Shown here: positions 25,488-33,702 of the stretch, one piece after another
How the letters are laid out: each line of letters begins with the position of its first letter
Numbering within the stretch: position 1 is the first letter of the stretch
DNA from: Hamadaea flava
Lineage (GTDB): Bacteria > Actinomycetota > Actinomycetes > Mycobacteriales > Micromonosporaceae
DNA: 64,000 nt
Direction of reading: 5' to 3'
Assembly: GCF_024172085.1 (NCBI RefSeq)
Contig: NZ_JAMZDZ010000001.1
Span: 4,216,001 to 4,280,000, forward strand
Program-made: the position numbers and the translations under genes
Notes under the pieces: generated by a model
Told to the model about the DNA's origin: nothing
The model's database searches: none
The model's input: the letters and a program-made list of their open reading frames with translations, nothing else

Positions 25488-26711
25488 GTGACTGTCCTGG
25501 AGATCGCGCGGTTGCAGTTCGCGACCACCACCATCATCCATTTCCTGTTCGTCCTGCTGACGCTGGGACTGGTGACGCTGTTGGTCGTCCTGCAGACGAC
25601 CTGGGCGATCACGAAGAAGCCGATGTACGAGCGGCAGACCCGCTTCTGGGGCCGGCTCTACGTGATCAACTACTTCCTCGGGATCGCCACCGGCGTGGTC
25701 CTGGAGTTGCAGTTCGGGACGAGCTGGAGCGGGCTGTCGCACTACCTCGGCAACGTGTTCGGCGCGCCGCTCGCGATGGAGACGATCATCGCGTTCTTCC
25801 TGGAGTCCACCTTCCTCGGGTTGTGGATCTTCGGCTGGGGGCGGCTGAACCGCTGGGTGCACACCGCGTTGATCTGGCTGGTCGCGCTGACGGCGTACGC
25901 CAGCGTCTTCTGGGTCATGGTCGCCAACTCGTTCCTCCAGCACCCGGTCGGCTACGACAAGGGCGCCGACGGCGTCATCCGGCTGACCGACATCGGGGCG
26001 CTGTTGTCGAACAAGTCGCTGGTGATGGCACTCCCGCACGTCGTGTTCGCGGCCATCTCGGTCGGCGGCTTCGTGATGGCCGGAATCAGCGCGTGGCACT
26101 TCATCCGGCGTACGCAGGAAGTGGAGTTCTTCCGCAAGTCCCTGCGGCTCGGCGTGGTGACCGCGGCCATCGGCGGCTTCTTCGTGGTCGGCTTCGGCTA
26201 CGCCCAGTACGGCTTCGTCGCCGACCTCCAGCCGACCAAGTTCGGTGACGACGCGGCGAAGGCGGCGGCCGTGGCCGACTTCACCGCCCGGTTCGGCCCC
26301 GGCGACTACAACCTGCCCGCGTACGCGAGCACGGCCCTCGGCTTCATGATCCTCATCGGCAATCTGCTGCCCATGGTGATGTTCGCAATCCCGCTGTTCT
26401 TCCGGGACTGGATCATCCGCTGGCGGTTCCCGCTCTATCTGCTGCTCCTGGCCATTCCGCTGCCGTTCCTGGCGGCCAGCCTCGGCTGGCTGTTCCGGGA
26501 GGGCGGCCGGCAGCCGTTCGCGGCGTACGGGCTGCTCCCGTTGCAGGACGCGGTCACGCCGGGCGGCTCGGCCGGCGCGATGCTCACGGCGTACGCGGTC
26601 TTCACGACCGTCCTCGTCGCGTTGGCGGTCACCGACTGGGTGCTGATCGCCCGGGCCGCCAACCGAGGCCCGGTGGACCCCGCTCCCGACGCCCTGACCC
26701 CGCTGGCCTAA
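25488..26711 (+). CDS. cydA: Cytochrome bd oxidase subunit I
   Basis: 407 residues with about nine membrane helices. Landmarks: LQFATTTIIHFLFVLLTLGL (N-terminal helix with the heme b595-type histidine), YVINYFLGIATGVVLELQFGTSW, GAPLAMETIIAFFLEST, WVMVANSFLQHPVGY. It carries the quinol site and hemes of the terminal oxidase. It is shorter than the 450-520 residues of E. coli-like CydA because the Q-loop is short, as in the CIO/short-loop class. First gene of cydABDC. Confidence 0.93.
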   Translation: MTVLEIARLQFATTTIIHFLFVLLTLGLVTLLVVLQTTWAITKKPMYERQTRFWGRLYVINYFLGIATGVVLELQFGTSWSGLSHYLGNVFGAPLAMETIIAFFLESTFLGLWIFGWGRLNRWVHTALIWLVALTAYASVFWVMVANSFLQHPVGYDKGADGVIRLTDIGALLSNKSLVMALPHVVFAAISVGGFVMAGISAWHFIRRTQEVEFFRKSLRLGVVTAAIGGFFVVGFGYAQYGFVADLQPTKFGDDAAKAAAVADFTARFGPGDYNLPAYASTALGFMILIGNLLPMVMFAIPLFFRDWIIRWRFPLYLLLLAIPLPFLAASLGWLFREGGRQPFAAYGLLPLQDAVTPGGSAGAMLTAYAVFTTVLVALAVTDWVLIARAANRGPVDPAPDALTPLA

Positions 26712-26720
26712 GGACTTGTG

Positions 26721-27401
26721 ATGACTTTCCTGCTCGCACTGCTCTTCGGCGGCTACTTCGTCCTAGGTGGACTGGATTACGGCGTCGCCCTGGTCTCGCG
26801 GGGGCGCGCCGACCTCGACCGGGTCGCCCCGGTGTTCCTCGGCAACGAGGTCTGGCTCGTGGGCGCGGTCGGCCTGCTCTTCGGGGCGTACCCGCTGAAC
26901 GAGGGTGAGCTGCTGTCGCAGCAACGCGTACCGGTCGGGGTGGCGCTGCTCGGCGTGGTCCTGGTGACCGCGGCCTACGGCCTCCGGCTGTTCCGGCGTA
27001 CGCCCGGCGGCGTGGGCGTCCTGGACGGGGTGGCCCGCATCGGCGGGGCGCTGGCCCTGATCGGCTGGGGCGCGACGCTCGGCGGCCTCTGGCAGGGCGG
27101 CGACTTCCAGGTCACCGCGGTGACCGGCGGATGCGCGCTCGGTCTGCTCGCCTTGGGTGGTCTGCACGGTTGGGCGTTCGTCTCCCGCCGCTGGCCGATC
27201 TTGGGTGGGACGAGCGTCGCCATCCTCGCGCTCACCTTCGCGGCGGGCAGTGCCGTGGATTGGCACGTTGCCGACTCGGCCACCCTCGACCTGGTCCGAC
27301 CGGCCGCGTACGCCCTGCTCCCGCTCGTGCTCCTGGCTCAGGCGGCAACCTGGTGGATGTTCCGTACGCGACACCCGCGCCAGGCTCCCGTCGCGAGCTG
27401 A
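26721..27401 (+). CDS. cydB: Cytochrome bd oxidase subunit II, short form
   Basis: 226 residues, well below the usual 320-380. The start LLFGGYFVLGGLDYGVAL matches the CydB N-terminal helix (G-x-D-x-G), and FLGNEVWLVGAVGLLFGAYP matches its second conserved block. Six or so membrane helices can be seen, so about two of the normal eight are missing. The frame is intact with good codon bias, and the next gene starts 23 nt later. ATG 26721 has AAGGA 6 nt ahead; a GTG directly before it is an equal possibility. Confidence 0.8.
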   Translation: MTFLLALLFGGYFVLGGLDYGVALVSRGRADLDRVAPVFLGNEVWLVGAVGLLFGAYPLNEGELLSQQRVPVGVALLGVVLVTAAYGLRLFRRTPGGVGVLDGVARIGGALALIGWGATLGGLWQGGDFQVTAVTGGCALGLLALGGLHGWAFVSRRWPILGGTSVAILALTFAAGSAVDWHVADSATLDLVRPAAYALLPLVLLAQAATWWMFRTRHPRQAPVAS

Positions 27402-27424
27402 CCCGGATCTGCTTCACTGCCAGC

Positions 27425-29116
27425 ATGCGGCCTTTCGATCCTCGGCTGCTCCGGGCGGCGCCGGCCGCCCGGGGTGACGCGGCGCTGCTCGCGGCGGCGG
27501 GCGCCGGTGTCGCCCTGGCCGCCGTCGGATCGGCGTACGCCCTGGCGCGGACGCTCGTGGCGGCCGCGGACGGCAGACTCGACGCGGTCGCCCTGGCCGG
27601 CTTCGTCGTGGCGCTCGGCCTGCGAGCACTGCTCGCCGCGGCGAGCGGCCTGGCCGCGGCCCGCATGTCGGCGACGGTCAAGGCGCAGCTCCGCGACGAC
27701 CTGGTCAAGGCGGTCGGCGATCGGGGACCGGCCTGGTTGACCGGGCAACGCGCGGGCGAGCTGGCCACCCTCACCGGACGCGGGCTCGACGCCCTCGACG
27801 GCTACTTCACCGGGTACCTGCCGCAGCTGATCCTCAGCGTCACGGTGCCCGCCGCGGTCCTGATCACGCTCGCGGCCAGCGACCTGACCAGCGCGATCAT
27901 CGTGCTCGTGACACTGCCGCTGCTGCCGATCTTCGGCATCCTCATCGGCTGGCAGACCCAGGCCACCACCGAGCGGCAGTGGCGACGGCTGCAAATGCTC
28001 GGCGGGCACTTCCTCGACATGGTGGCGGGCCTGCCGACGCTGCGGGCCTTCGGCCGCGCCCAGGCCCAGGTCTCCGCCGTACGCAAGATGGCCGACCAGC
28101 ATCGGGTCGCCACCATGCAGACGCTGCGGGTCGCCTTCCTCTCCGCGCTCGTGCTCGAACTCGTCGGCACCATCTCCGTGGCACTGGTCGCCGTCCCGGT
28201 CGGGCTACGGCTGCTCAGCGGCAGCCTGACCCTCTCGACCGCGCTGCTGGTGCTGCTGCTCACGCCGGAGGCGTACGCGCCGCTTCGCGCGGCGGGCAGC
28301 CGGTTCCACGCCAGCATGGAAGGGCTGACCGCGCTCGATCAAGCCTTCACCCTCATCGCCGCCGCCGAGTCCCCCGCCGCCGCTGACTCGGTGCAGATCA
28401 TGCATACGCAGGCTACGGCTGCCCAAGATCGCATGGATAACCGTGATCTGCAGCAAACGGTGCTCGTGCGGATCGACGGGGTGACCGTCGAGTACGAGCG
28501 GGGGCCGGCCCTCAAGGACGCCGTCCTGGAGGTGCGGCGCGGCGACCGGATCGCCCTCGTCGGGCCGAGCGGCGGTGGCAAGAGCACCCTGGTCGGGCTC
28601 ATGCTCGGCTTCGTCACGCCGACGACCGGCGCGGTGCTGCGTGGGGAAGACGACCTCGACGCCTGGCGGCGGCGCCTCGCGTGGGTACCGCAGAAGGCGC
28701 ATCTCTTCGCGGCCACCCTCGCCGAGAACATCGCTCTCGGGGCGCCGGAGGCGACTCGGGCCGAGATCGAGGCGGCGGCTCGGGCGGCGTACCTCGACGA
28801 GGTCGTGGCGAGTCTCCCGGACGGCCTCGACACGCCGCTGGGCGAGCGCGGTCACGGCCTGTCCAGCGGGGAACGCCAGCGACTCGCCCTCGCCCGCGCC
28901 TTTCTGCGTAATGACAGTGAATTGATCTTGTTAGACGAGCCCACCTCGCGGCTGGACGCGAAGAGCGAGCAGGCGGTGATCGAGGCGACCGAGCGGCTCA
29001 TGACGGATCGGACCGCGGTGTTCGTGGCGCACCGGCCCGCGATGCTGCGGCTGGCCACGCGGGTCGTGCGGGTCGAGGACGGGCGTCTCATCGAACGAGC
29101 CGAGGTGCCGGCATGA
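27425..29116 (+). CDS. cydD: Thiol reductant ABC exporter subunit CydD
   Basis: 563 residues: six membrane helices (to about 310), a linker, and a nucleotide-binding domain with Walker A VGPSGGGKST, signature LSSGERQRLALARA, Walker B ELILLDEPTS and a switch histidine in FVAHRP. With CydC it exports cysteine/glutathione needed for cytochrome bd assembly. The linker (residues about 323-343) is encoded by a palindromic repeat element. An AT-rich patch (28905-28936) just before Walker B contains a TTA leucine codon (28931-28933). It overlaps cydC by 4 nt (ATGA). Confidence 0.92.
   Translation: MRPFDPRLLRAAPAARGDAALLAAAGAGVALAAVGSAYALARTLVAAADGRLDAVALAGFVVALGLRALLAAASGLAAARMSATVKAQLRDDLVKAVGDRGPAWLTGQRAGELATLTGRGLDALDGYFTGYLPQLILSVTVPAAVLITLAASDLTSAIIVLVTLPLLPIFGILIGWQTQATTERQWRRLQMLGGHFLDMVAGLPTLRAFGRAQAQVSAVRKMADQHRVATMQTLRVAFLSALVLELVGTISVALVAVPVGLRLLSGSLTLSTALLVLLLTPEAYAPLRAAGSRFHASMEGLTALDQAFTLIAAAESPAAADSVQIMHTQATAAQDRMDNRDLQQTVLVRIDGVTVEYERGPALKDAVLEVRRGDRIALVGPSGGGKSTLVGLMLGFVTPTTGAVLRGEDDLDAWRRRLAWVPQKAHLFAATLAENIALGAPEATRAEIEAAARAAYLDEVVASLPDGLDTPLGERGHGLSSGERQRLALARAFLRNDSELILLDEPTSRLDAKSEQAVIEATERLMTDRTAVFVAHRPAMLRLATRVVRVEDGRLIERAEVPA
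28392..28452 (+). repeat. Palindromic repeat inside cydD
   Basis: A 61-bp element with ends TGCAGATCA (28392-28400) and TGATCTGCA (28444-28452). Its right half (28422-28452) matches cydC positions 30119-30149 at 30 of 31 bases, and its left half resembles the intergenic copy at 4188. It keeps the frame open and encodes residues around QIMHTQATAAQDRMDNRDLQ. Confidence 0.8.
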
Positions 29117-30804
29117 CGTGGGACCTGATCCGGCCGATGCTGTGGCGCTTGGGCGGCGCGGGCCTGCTCGCGACCGTCACGGAGCTGTCCGGCCTCGGGC
29201 TCATGGCCACCGCGACGTGGCTGCTCATGACCGCGGCGGGCCAGCCCCCGATCACCGCGCTCACCGTCGCCATCGTCGCGGTCCGCGCCCTGGCGATCTC
29301 TCGGGGAGCTTTCCGGTACGCCGAACGGCTGGCCGGGCACGACGCCGTGCTTCGCATCGTGACCGAGGTACGCGCGCGGGTATTCGCCTCACTCGCGCGG
29401 CAGCCCGCGTTGGTGGCGCGCCGGGGTGACGCGCTGTCCCGCATGGTCTCCGATGTGGACGCCGTGCAGGACCTGGTCGTACGCGTCGCGCTGCCGGCCT
29501 TCGCGGCCGCTCTGGCCGGCGCCGTGGCCGTGGTGGCGGCCGTCGCCATCGACCCGCTCGCCGGGCTCGTGCTGGCCGTCGGCCTCCTGATCTGCGGTCT
29601 GCTGCTCCCCGCGATGGCAGCCCGGATGACTTCGTCGGCCAGTGCCGAACTCGCTCCCCTGCGCGCCGCGTACGCCGTCTCGACGATCGACCTGGTGCAC
29701 GGCGCTGCTGACCTGGCGGCGTACGGCGCCCGGGAAGCGTTCGAGCAGTCCGCGGCCGGTACGGCCGCACAGCTGGCGACGGTGGAGAAGCGCCTGGCCC
29801 GGCGGGCGCTCGGCGTGGACCTACTCGGTTCGCTGGTGATCGCCGCGACCGCGGCCGGGGTGGTGCTCGCCGCACTCGCCCAGGACGTCCCCGGCGTCTG
29901 GATCGGTGTCCTCGCGGTCGGCACGCTCGCCGCGGGCGAGATCGCGCTTTCGCTGGTCGCCGCTGCTCGCAAGCGCGCCGAGATCTCTGGGGCGCTCGCT
30001 CGCCTGCGGCCGCTGCTCGCTCCCGCCGCCGCTGTCGCTTCCGCCGCCGCTCCCGCCGCTGACCGTTCCGTCGCCGCCGCTGGAAGGCGGCAGATCACGG
30101 ATGCGCATGCTTCCGAGCCCCAAGATCGCATGCATAACCGTGATCTGCACGAAACCGCCGAGCACGAAGCGGCACAGCCCGGGGAGCTGCGGCTGGACGA
30201 GGTCACGGTCCGGTACCGCGAGGGCGGCGTACCAGCGCTGGAGGGCTTCTCGCTGACGTTGCCGCCGGGTTCGAAGACCGCCCTGGTCGGGCCGAGTGGC
30301 GCGGGCAAATCCACGGTGCTGGGTCTGCTGTCCGGCGCGATCGCCCCCAGCGACGGCTCAGTCACGTACGCCGGTCGGCCGCTGCCGGAGGAGGCGTACG
30401 ACTTGGTGGGCGGACTGTTCGCGGACGCCGCCGTGTTCCACGCGAGTGTCCTGGACAACGTGACGCTGGGTCGTTCGTCCACCCTGGAGGAACGGAACGC
30501 CGCCGCCGAGGCGGCCGGGTTGCTCGACTGGATCGAGGCGCAGCCGGACGGCTGGGACACCCTGGTCGGCGAGGAAGGCGCCGCGATGTCCGGCGGTCAG
30601 CGGCAGCGGCTGACACTGGCGCGAGCGCTGCTCCACGCGCCGCCGGTGTTGCTGCTGGACGAGCCGACCGAGGGCCTGGACCCACAGCACGCGGACGAGG
30701 TTCTGCGCCGGGTGCTGGCGTACGCCGGCCACCGGACAGTTGTCCTCGTAACGCACCGAACCTCCGAAACAAGCGCTTTCGACGCCGCCGTGCAGCTCGC
30801 CTGA
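29113..30804 (+). CDS. cydC: Thiol reductant ABC exporter subunit CydC
   Basis: 563 residues, six membrane helices followed by an NBD with Walker A VGPSGAGKST, signature MSGGQRQRLTLARA, Walker B PVLLLDEPTEG and switch histidine VTHRT. Partner of CydD; the ATG overlaps the cydD stop. The region between the membrane part and the NBD (residues about 290-350) is Ala/Pro-rich and contains a second copy of the palindromic repeat in the same reading frame as in CydD. It ends the cyd operon; a weak hairpin follows at 30811-30835. Confidence 0.92.
   Translation: MTWDLIRPMLWRLGGAGLLATVTELSGLGLMATATWLLMTAAGQPPITALTVAIVAVRALAISRGAFRYAERLAGHDAVLRIVTEVRARVFASLARQPALVARRGDALSRMVSDVDAVQDLVVRVALPAFAAALAGAVAVVAAVAIDPLAGLVLAVGLLICGLLLPAMAARMTSSASAELAPLRAAYAVSTIDLVHGAADLAAYGAREAFEQSAAGTAAQLATVEKRLARRALGVDLLGSLVIAATAAGVVLAALAQDVPGVWIGVLAVGTLAAGEIALSLVAAARKRAEISGALARLRPLLAPAAAVASAAAPAADRSVAAAGRRQITDAHASEPQDRMHNRDLHETAEHEAAQPGELRLDEVTVRYREGGVPALEGFSLTLPPGSKTALVGPSGAGKSTVLGLLSGAIAPSDGSVTYAGRPLPEEAYDLVGGLFADAAVFHASVLDNVTLGRSSTLEERNAAAEAAGLLDWIEAQPDGWDTLVGEEGAAMSGGQRQRLTLARALLHAPPVLLLDEPTEGLDPQHADEVLRRVLAYAGHRTVVLVTHRTSETSAFDAAVQLA
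30090..30148 (+). repeat. Palindromic repeat inside cydC
   Basis: A 59-bp element with perfect 11-bp ends GCAGATCACGG (30090-30100) and CCGTGATCTGC (30138-30148). It encodes residues around QITDAHASEPQDRMHNRDLH and is in the same frame as the cydD copy. Confidence 0.8.
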
Positions 30805-30810
30805 TCCTTG

Positions 30811-30835
30811 CGCCAGCAAGTGGTTTCGGCTGGCG
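30811..30835 (+). terminator. Weak hairpin after cydC
   Basis: CGCCAGC (30811-30817) pairs with GCTGGCG (30829-30835), followed by ATTTGT. The stem is only 7 bp, so termination is uncertain. Confidence 0.4.
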
Positions 30836-30920
30836 ATTTGTCCGCTGAAACAGCGTGACTGGCGCGATGATCATCCATAGAAGGACCGCGCGACCGATGC
30901 GAGCAGTGATCTGAAGGTCA

Positions 30921-30926
30921 CATACT
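30921..30926 (+). promoter_or_regulatory. CATACT -10-like box
   Basis: CATACT lies 5 nt before the ATG of the aminotransferase-like gene (30932), without a ribosome site. Confidence 0.35.
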
Positions 30927-30931
30927 GAAGC

Positions 30932-32641
30932 ATGGTCGCGGAGGACACCCCGCTCGTCCGGCGGGTACGGGATTCGGTGATCGGCGACGACCAGGTCATG
31001 TGGGGTCCATACGGCCCCCGCCGGGTCACGTACGCCGACTACACCGCGTCGGGCCGGGCGCTGAGCTTTCTCGAGGACTTCGTCCGGGACGAGGTGCTGC
31101 CGAGGTACGCGAACACGCACACCGAGTCCTCCGGCACCGGACGGCAGACGACGCGTCTGCGGGAGGACGCGCGGCGGATCATCCACGACGCCGTCGGCGG
31201 CGACGAGAACACTGTCGTGATCTTCACCGGGTCGGGGTCGACCGGCGCGATCGACAAGATGGTCGGCATTCTCGGCATCCGGCTGCCGGCCGAACTCGAC
31301 GACCGTTATCGACTGCGCGAGCAGATCCCGGCCGCCGAGCGACCGGTGGTGTTCATCGGCCCGTTCGAGCATCATTCCAACGAGTTGCCGTGGCGGGAGT
31401 CCATCGCCGACGTCGTGGTCATCCCCGAGGATCACGACGGCCACATCGACGTCGAGGCGCTGGAACGGGAACTCGTCCGGTACGCCGACCGCCCCCTCAA
31501 GATCGGCTCGTTCTCGGCGGCGTCCAACGTCACCGGCATCGTGAGCGACACCCACGGCATCTCCGACCTGCTGCACCGGCACGGCGCGCTGTCGTTCTGG
31601 GACTTCGCGGCCGCCGCGCCCTACGTCGAGATCGAGATGTCCGGGCGATGTACGCGGCACCCGCTGGCGTACAAGGACGCGATCTTCCTGTCCCCGCACA
31701 AGTTCGTCGGCGGACCGGGCAGTTCGGGCGTCCTGATCGTCCGGCGCGAGCTGCTGCGCAATCGGGTGCCGACGGTGCCCGGCGGCGGCACGGTGGACTA
31801 CGTCAACGCCGTCGAGCACCACTACCTGTCCGACCCCGCGCACCGCGAGGAGGGCGGCACCCCGGCGATCGTCGGCGACATCCGCGCCGGACTGGTCTTC
31901 CAGCTCAAGGAGGCCGTCGGGGCCGGAGTCATCCGGGCCCAGGAGGAGGACTTCCTGCGCCGGGCCATCGCCTCCTGGCGGCAGGACCCCCACCTCGACG
32001 TGCTCGGCAATCTCGAGGCCGAGCGCCTCTCCATCGTCTCCTTCGTGGTACGCGCGCCGACGCGCCGCTATCTGCACCACAACTACGTGGTGGCACTGCT
32101 CAGCGACCTGTTCGGCATCCAGTCCCGGGGCGGCTGCTCATGCGCCGGACCCTATGGGCACCGGCTGCTCGGCATCGACCTCGATCGGTCGCACCGGTTC
32201 GAGCAGGAGATCCTCGCCGGCTGTGAGGGGATCAAGCCGGGCTGGGTCCGGGTCAGCTTCAACTACTTCATCTCCGAGGCCGTGTACCAGTACATCGTCG
32301 AGGCGGTGCACCTCGTGGCGGCGTACGGCTGGCGGCTGCTGCCCGACTACCGGTTCGACGCGCGTACGGGGTTGTGGCGGCACTCGGACGGCATCGTCGA
32401 GCCGCCGTTGCGGCTGGATCGGCTGCGCTACGACGCGACCGGCCGGCTCCGGCATCCGACCCAGCACGAGCGCGCCCCCGAGAGCGCGTTGCCCGACTAC
32501 CTCGCGTACGCCCGCGACGTCTTCGACAAGCACGCCGATCGCGCGTACGCCGACGGCACCGCCGGCGCGGGGGTGTCCCCCCGTTTCGAGGAGCTGCGCT
32601 GGTTCGAGTTGCCGGACGAATGCCTGGTCACGCCGCGGTGA
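30932..32641 (+). CDS. Class V aminotransferase-fold PLP enzyme (cysteine desulfurase-like)
   Basis: 569 residues. Fold-type I signatures: DYTASGRAL near residue 35, THTESSGTGRQTTRLREDAR, TGSGSTGAID, SFSAASNVTG, WDFAAAAPY and the PLP lysine in LSPHKFVGGPGSSGVL. A later RGGCSCAGPYGHRLL has three clustered cysteine/glycine residues at the place where desulfurases hold the mobile cysteine loop. At 569 residues it is about 150 longer than IscS/SufS, with an extra C-terminal domain. It might be a desulfurase, a selenocysteine lyase-like or an isopenicillin epimerase-like enzyme; the substrate is not determinable. Confidence 0.85.
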   Translation: MVAEDTPLVRRVRDSVIGDDQVMWGPYGPRRVTYADYTASGRALSFLEDFVRDEVLPRYANTHTESSGTGRQTTRLREDARRIIHDAVGGDENTVVIFTGSGSTGAIDKMVGILGIRLPAELDDRYRLREQIPAAERPVVFIGPFEHHSNELPWRESIADVVVIPEDHDGHIDVEALERELVRYADRPLKIGSFSAASNVTGIVSDTHGISDLLHRHGALSFWDFAAAAPYVEIEMSGRCTRHPLAYKDAIFLSPHKFVGGPGSSGVLIVRRELLRNRVPTVPGGGTVDYVNAVEHHYLSDPAHREEGGTPAIVGDIRAGLVFQLKEAVGAGVIRAQEEDFLRRAIASWRQDPHLDVLGNLEAERLSIVSFVVRAPTRRYLHHNYVVALLSDLFGIQSRGGCSCAGPYGHRLLGIDLDRSHRFEQEILAGCEGIKPGWVRVSFNYFISEAVYQYIVEAVHLVAAYGWRLLPDYRFDARTGLWRHSDGIVEPPLRLDRLRYDATGRLRHPTQHERAPESALPDYLAYARDVFDKHADRAYADGTAGAGVSPRFEELRWFELPDECLVTPR

Positions 32642-32753
32642 CCCGGCCCGGCGTGCACCCTGTGGACAAGTCGCCGATCCGGGCGCACGGACCGTGCGTC
32701 CAACGACTAGGGTTGTGCGTTGAGTCACCGACAGGACAGTCCAGGAGGACGCA

Positions 32754-33644
32754 GTGGCGGAGGAACCCACCGAGTTCTGGGGCGAATTGGCCATCGACCC
32801 GGTCGAGATCGCCTTGCCGCGCGGGAGCGGCTTCACCCTGCGGGCGTACCGATCGTCGACCACTTTCGCGCCGACAGACGTCTCCGAGCGGCCCGAGGAC
32901 GACGATCCCTTCGCGCGTAAGCCGGATGCAGCTCTCGAGGACGACGAGGAAGAGCTGCCCGACTTCGACGAGGAGGAGCTGACCCGGCAGGCGCTGGCCC
33001 AGGCCGACGAAGACGAGGCCGCCGGCAAGCCCCGCAAGGCCTCCGACACCAGCGTCGACCTCGAGCCGATCGACGACGAGGAGGCGGCCGAGGCCGCCGA
33101 GTCCGAGGACGAGGACGAGGACGAGGACGAGGAAGCCGAGGACGAGGAAGAGGACGTCGAAGAGGTCCCGCTCTTCCTCACGCACAAGGGCAGGCTGCTG
33201 CTTTTCAAGAGCGCGGAGGGCCTGGTCGAGTTCGTGAAGTCGGGCGCGCCGAACGACATGTCCCAGTTGCCGGAATGGGAGCGCCTGACCGACGAGATCG
33301 ACGTCGAGCAGCTCACGCCGGCCGATGACGACACCTACGAGCTCGACCTCGTCGTGGAGAATCTGCGCGGCGGGCACGACGCGTGGGATCCGAACCTCAT
33401 CCTCAGCGCGGGCGAGGTCTCCCGGGACATCGCCTACTCGCTGCGCCTCAACGACGTGCTGGGCATGCTGTCCCCCGGGTCACCCCTGGACGACCTCGAC
33501 GAGGCGCTCCGGTCGGCCGGCTCGGGCGGCGTCGGCGGGTTCCTCGCCAAGCGGCGGGTCCGCAAAATCGGGGCACAACAGGCAAGTCTCGGCTGGCGAA
33601 CGGTGATCGGCAAGATCTCCGGCATCGTGGACTGGCGCGACTGA
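32754..33644 (+). CDS. Acidic two-domain protein of unknown function
   Basis: 296 residues. An N-terminal segment (1-45, FWGELAIDPVEIALPRGSGFTLRAY) and a C-terminal domain (138-296, VPLFLTHKGRLLLFKSAEGLVEFVKS…) are joined by a very acidic linker (46-138) with runs of Asp/Glu. I do not recognise a family; related proteins in Micromonosporaceae have been labelled primosomal protein without visible support, as far as I recall. AGGAGG precedes the GTG, and the 5' leader resembles that of the next gene (GACAGTCC…GGAGGA). Close pairing with the IS110-like gene suggests a joint role. Confidence 0.65.
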   Translation: MAEEPTEFWGELAIDPVEIALPRGSGFTLRAYRSSTTFAPTDVSERPEDDDPFARKPDAALEDDEEELPDFDEEELTRQALAQADEDEAAGKPRKASDTSVDLEPIDDEEAAEAAESEDEDEDEDEEAEDEEEDVEEVPLFLTHKGRLLLFKSAEGLVEFVKSGAPNDMSQLPEWERLTDEIDVEQLTPADDDTYELDLVVENLRGGHDAWDPNLILSAGEVSRDIAYSLRLNDVLGMLSPGSPLDDLDEALRSAGSGGVGGFLAKRRVRKIGAQQASLGWRTVIGKISGIVDWRD

Positions 33645-33702
33645 CAGTTCCAAGGCAGCATCAAACCTTGGCACACGACAGTCCCGGGAGGAGGACGACG
33701 CC

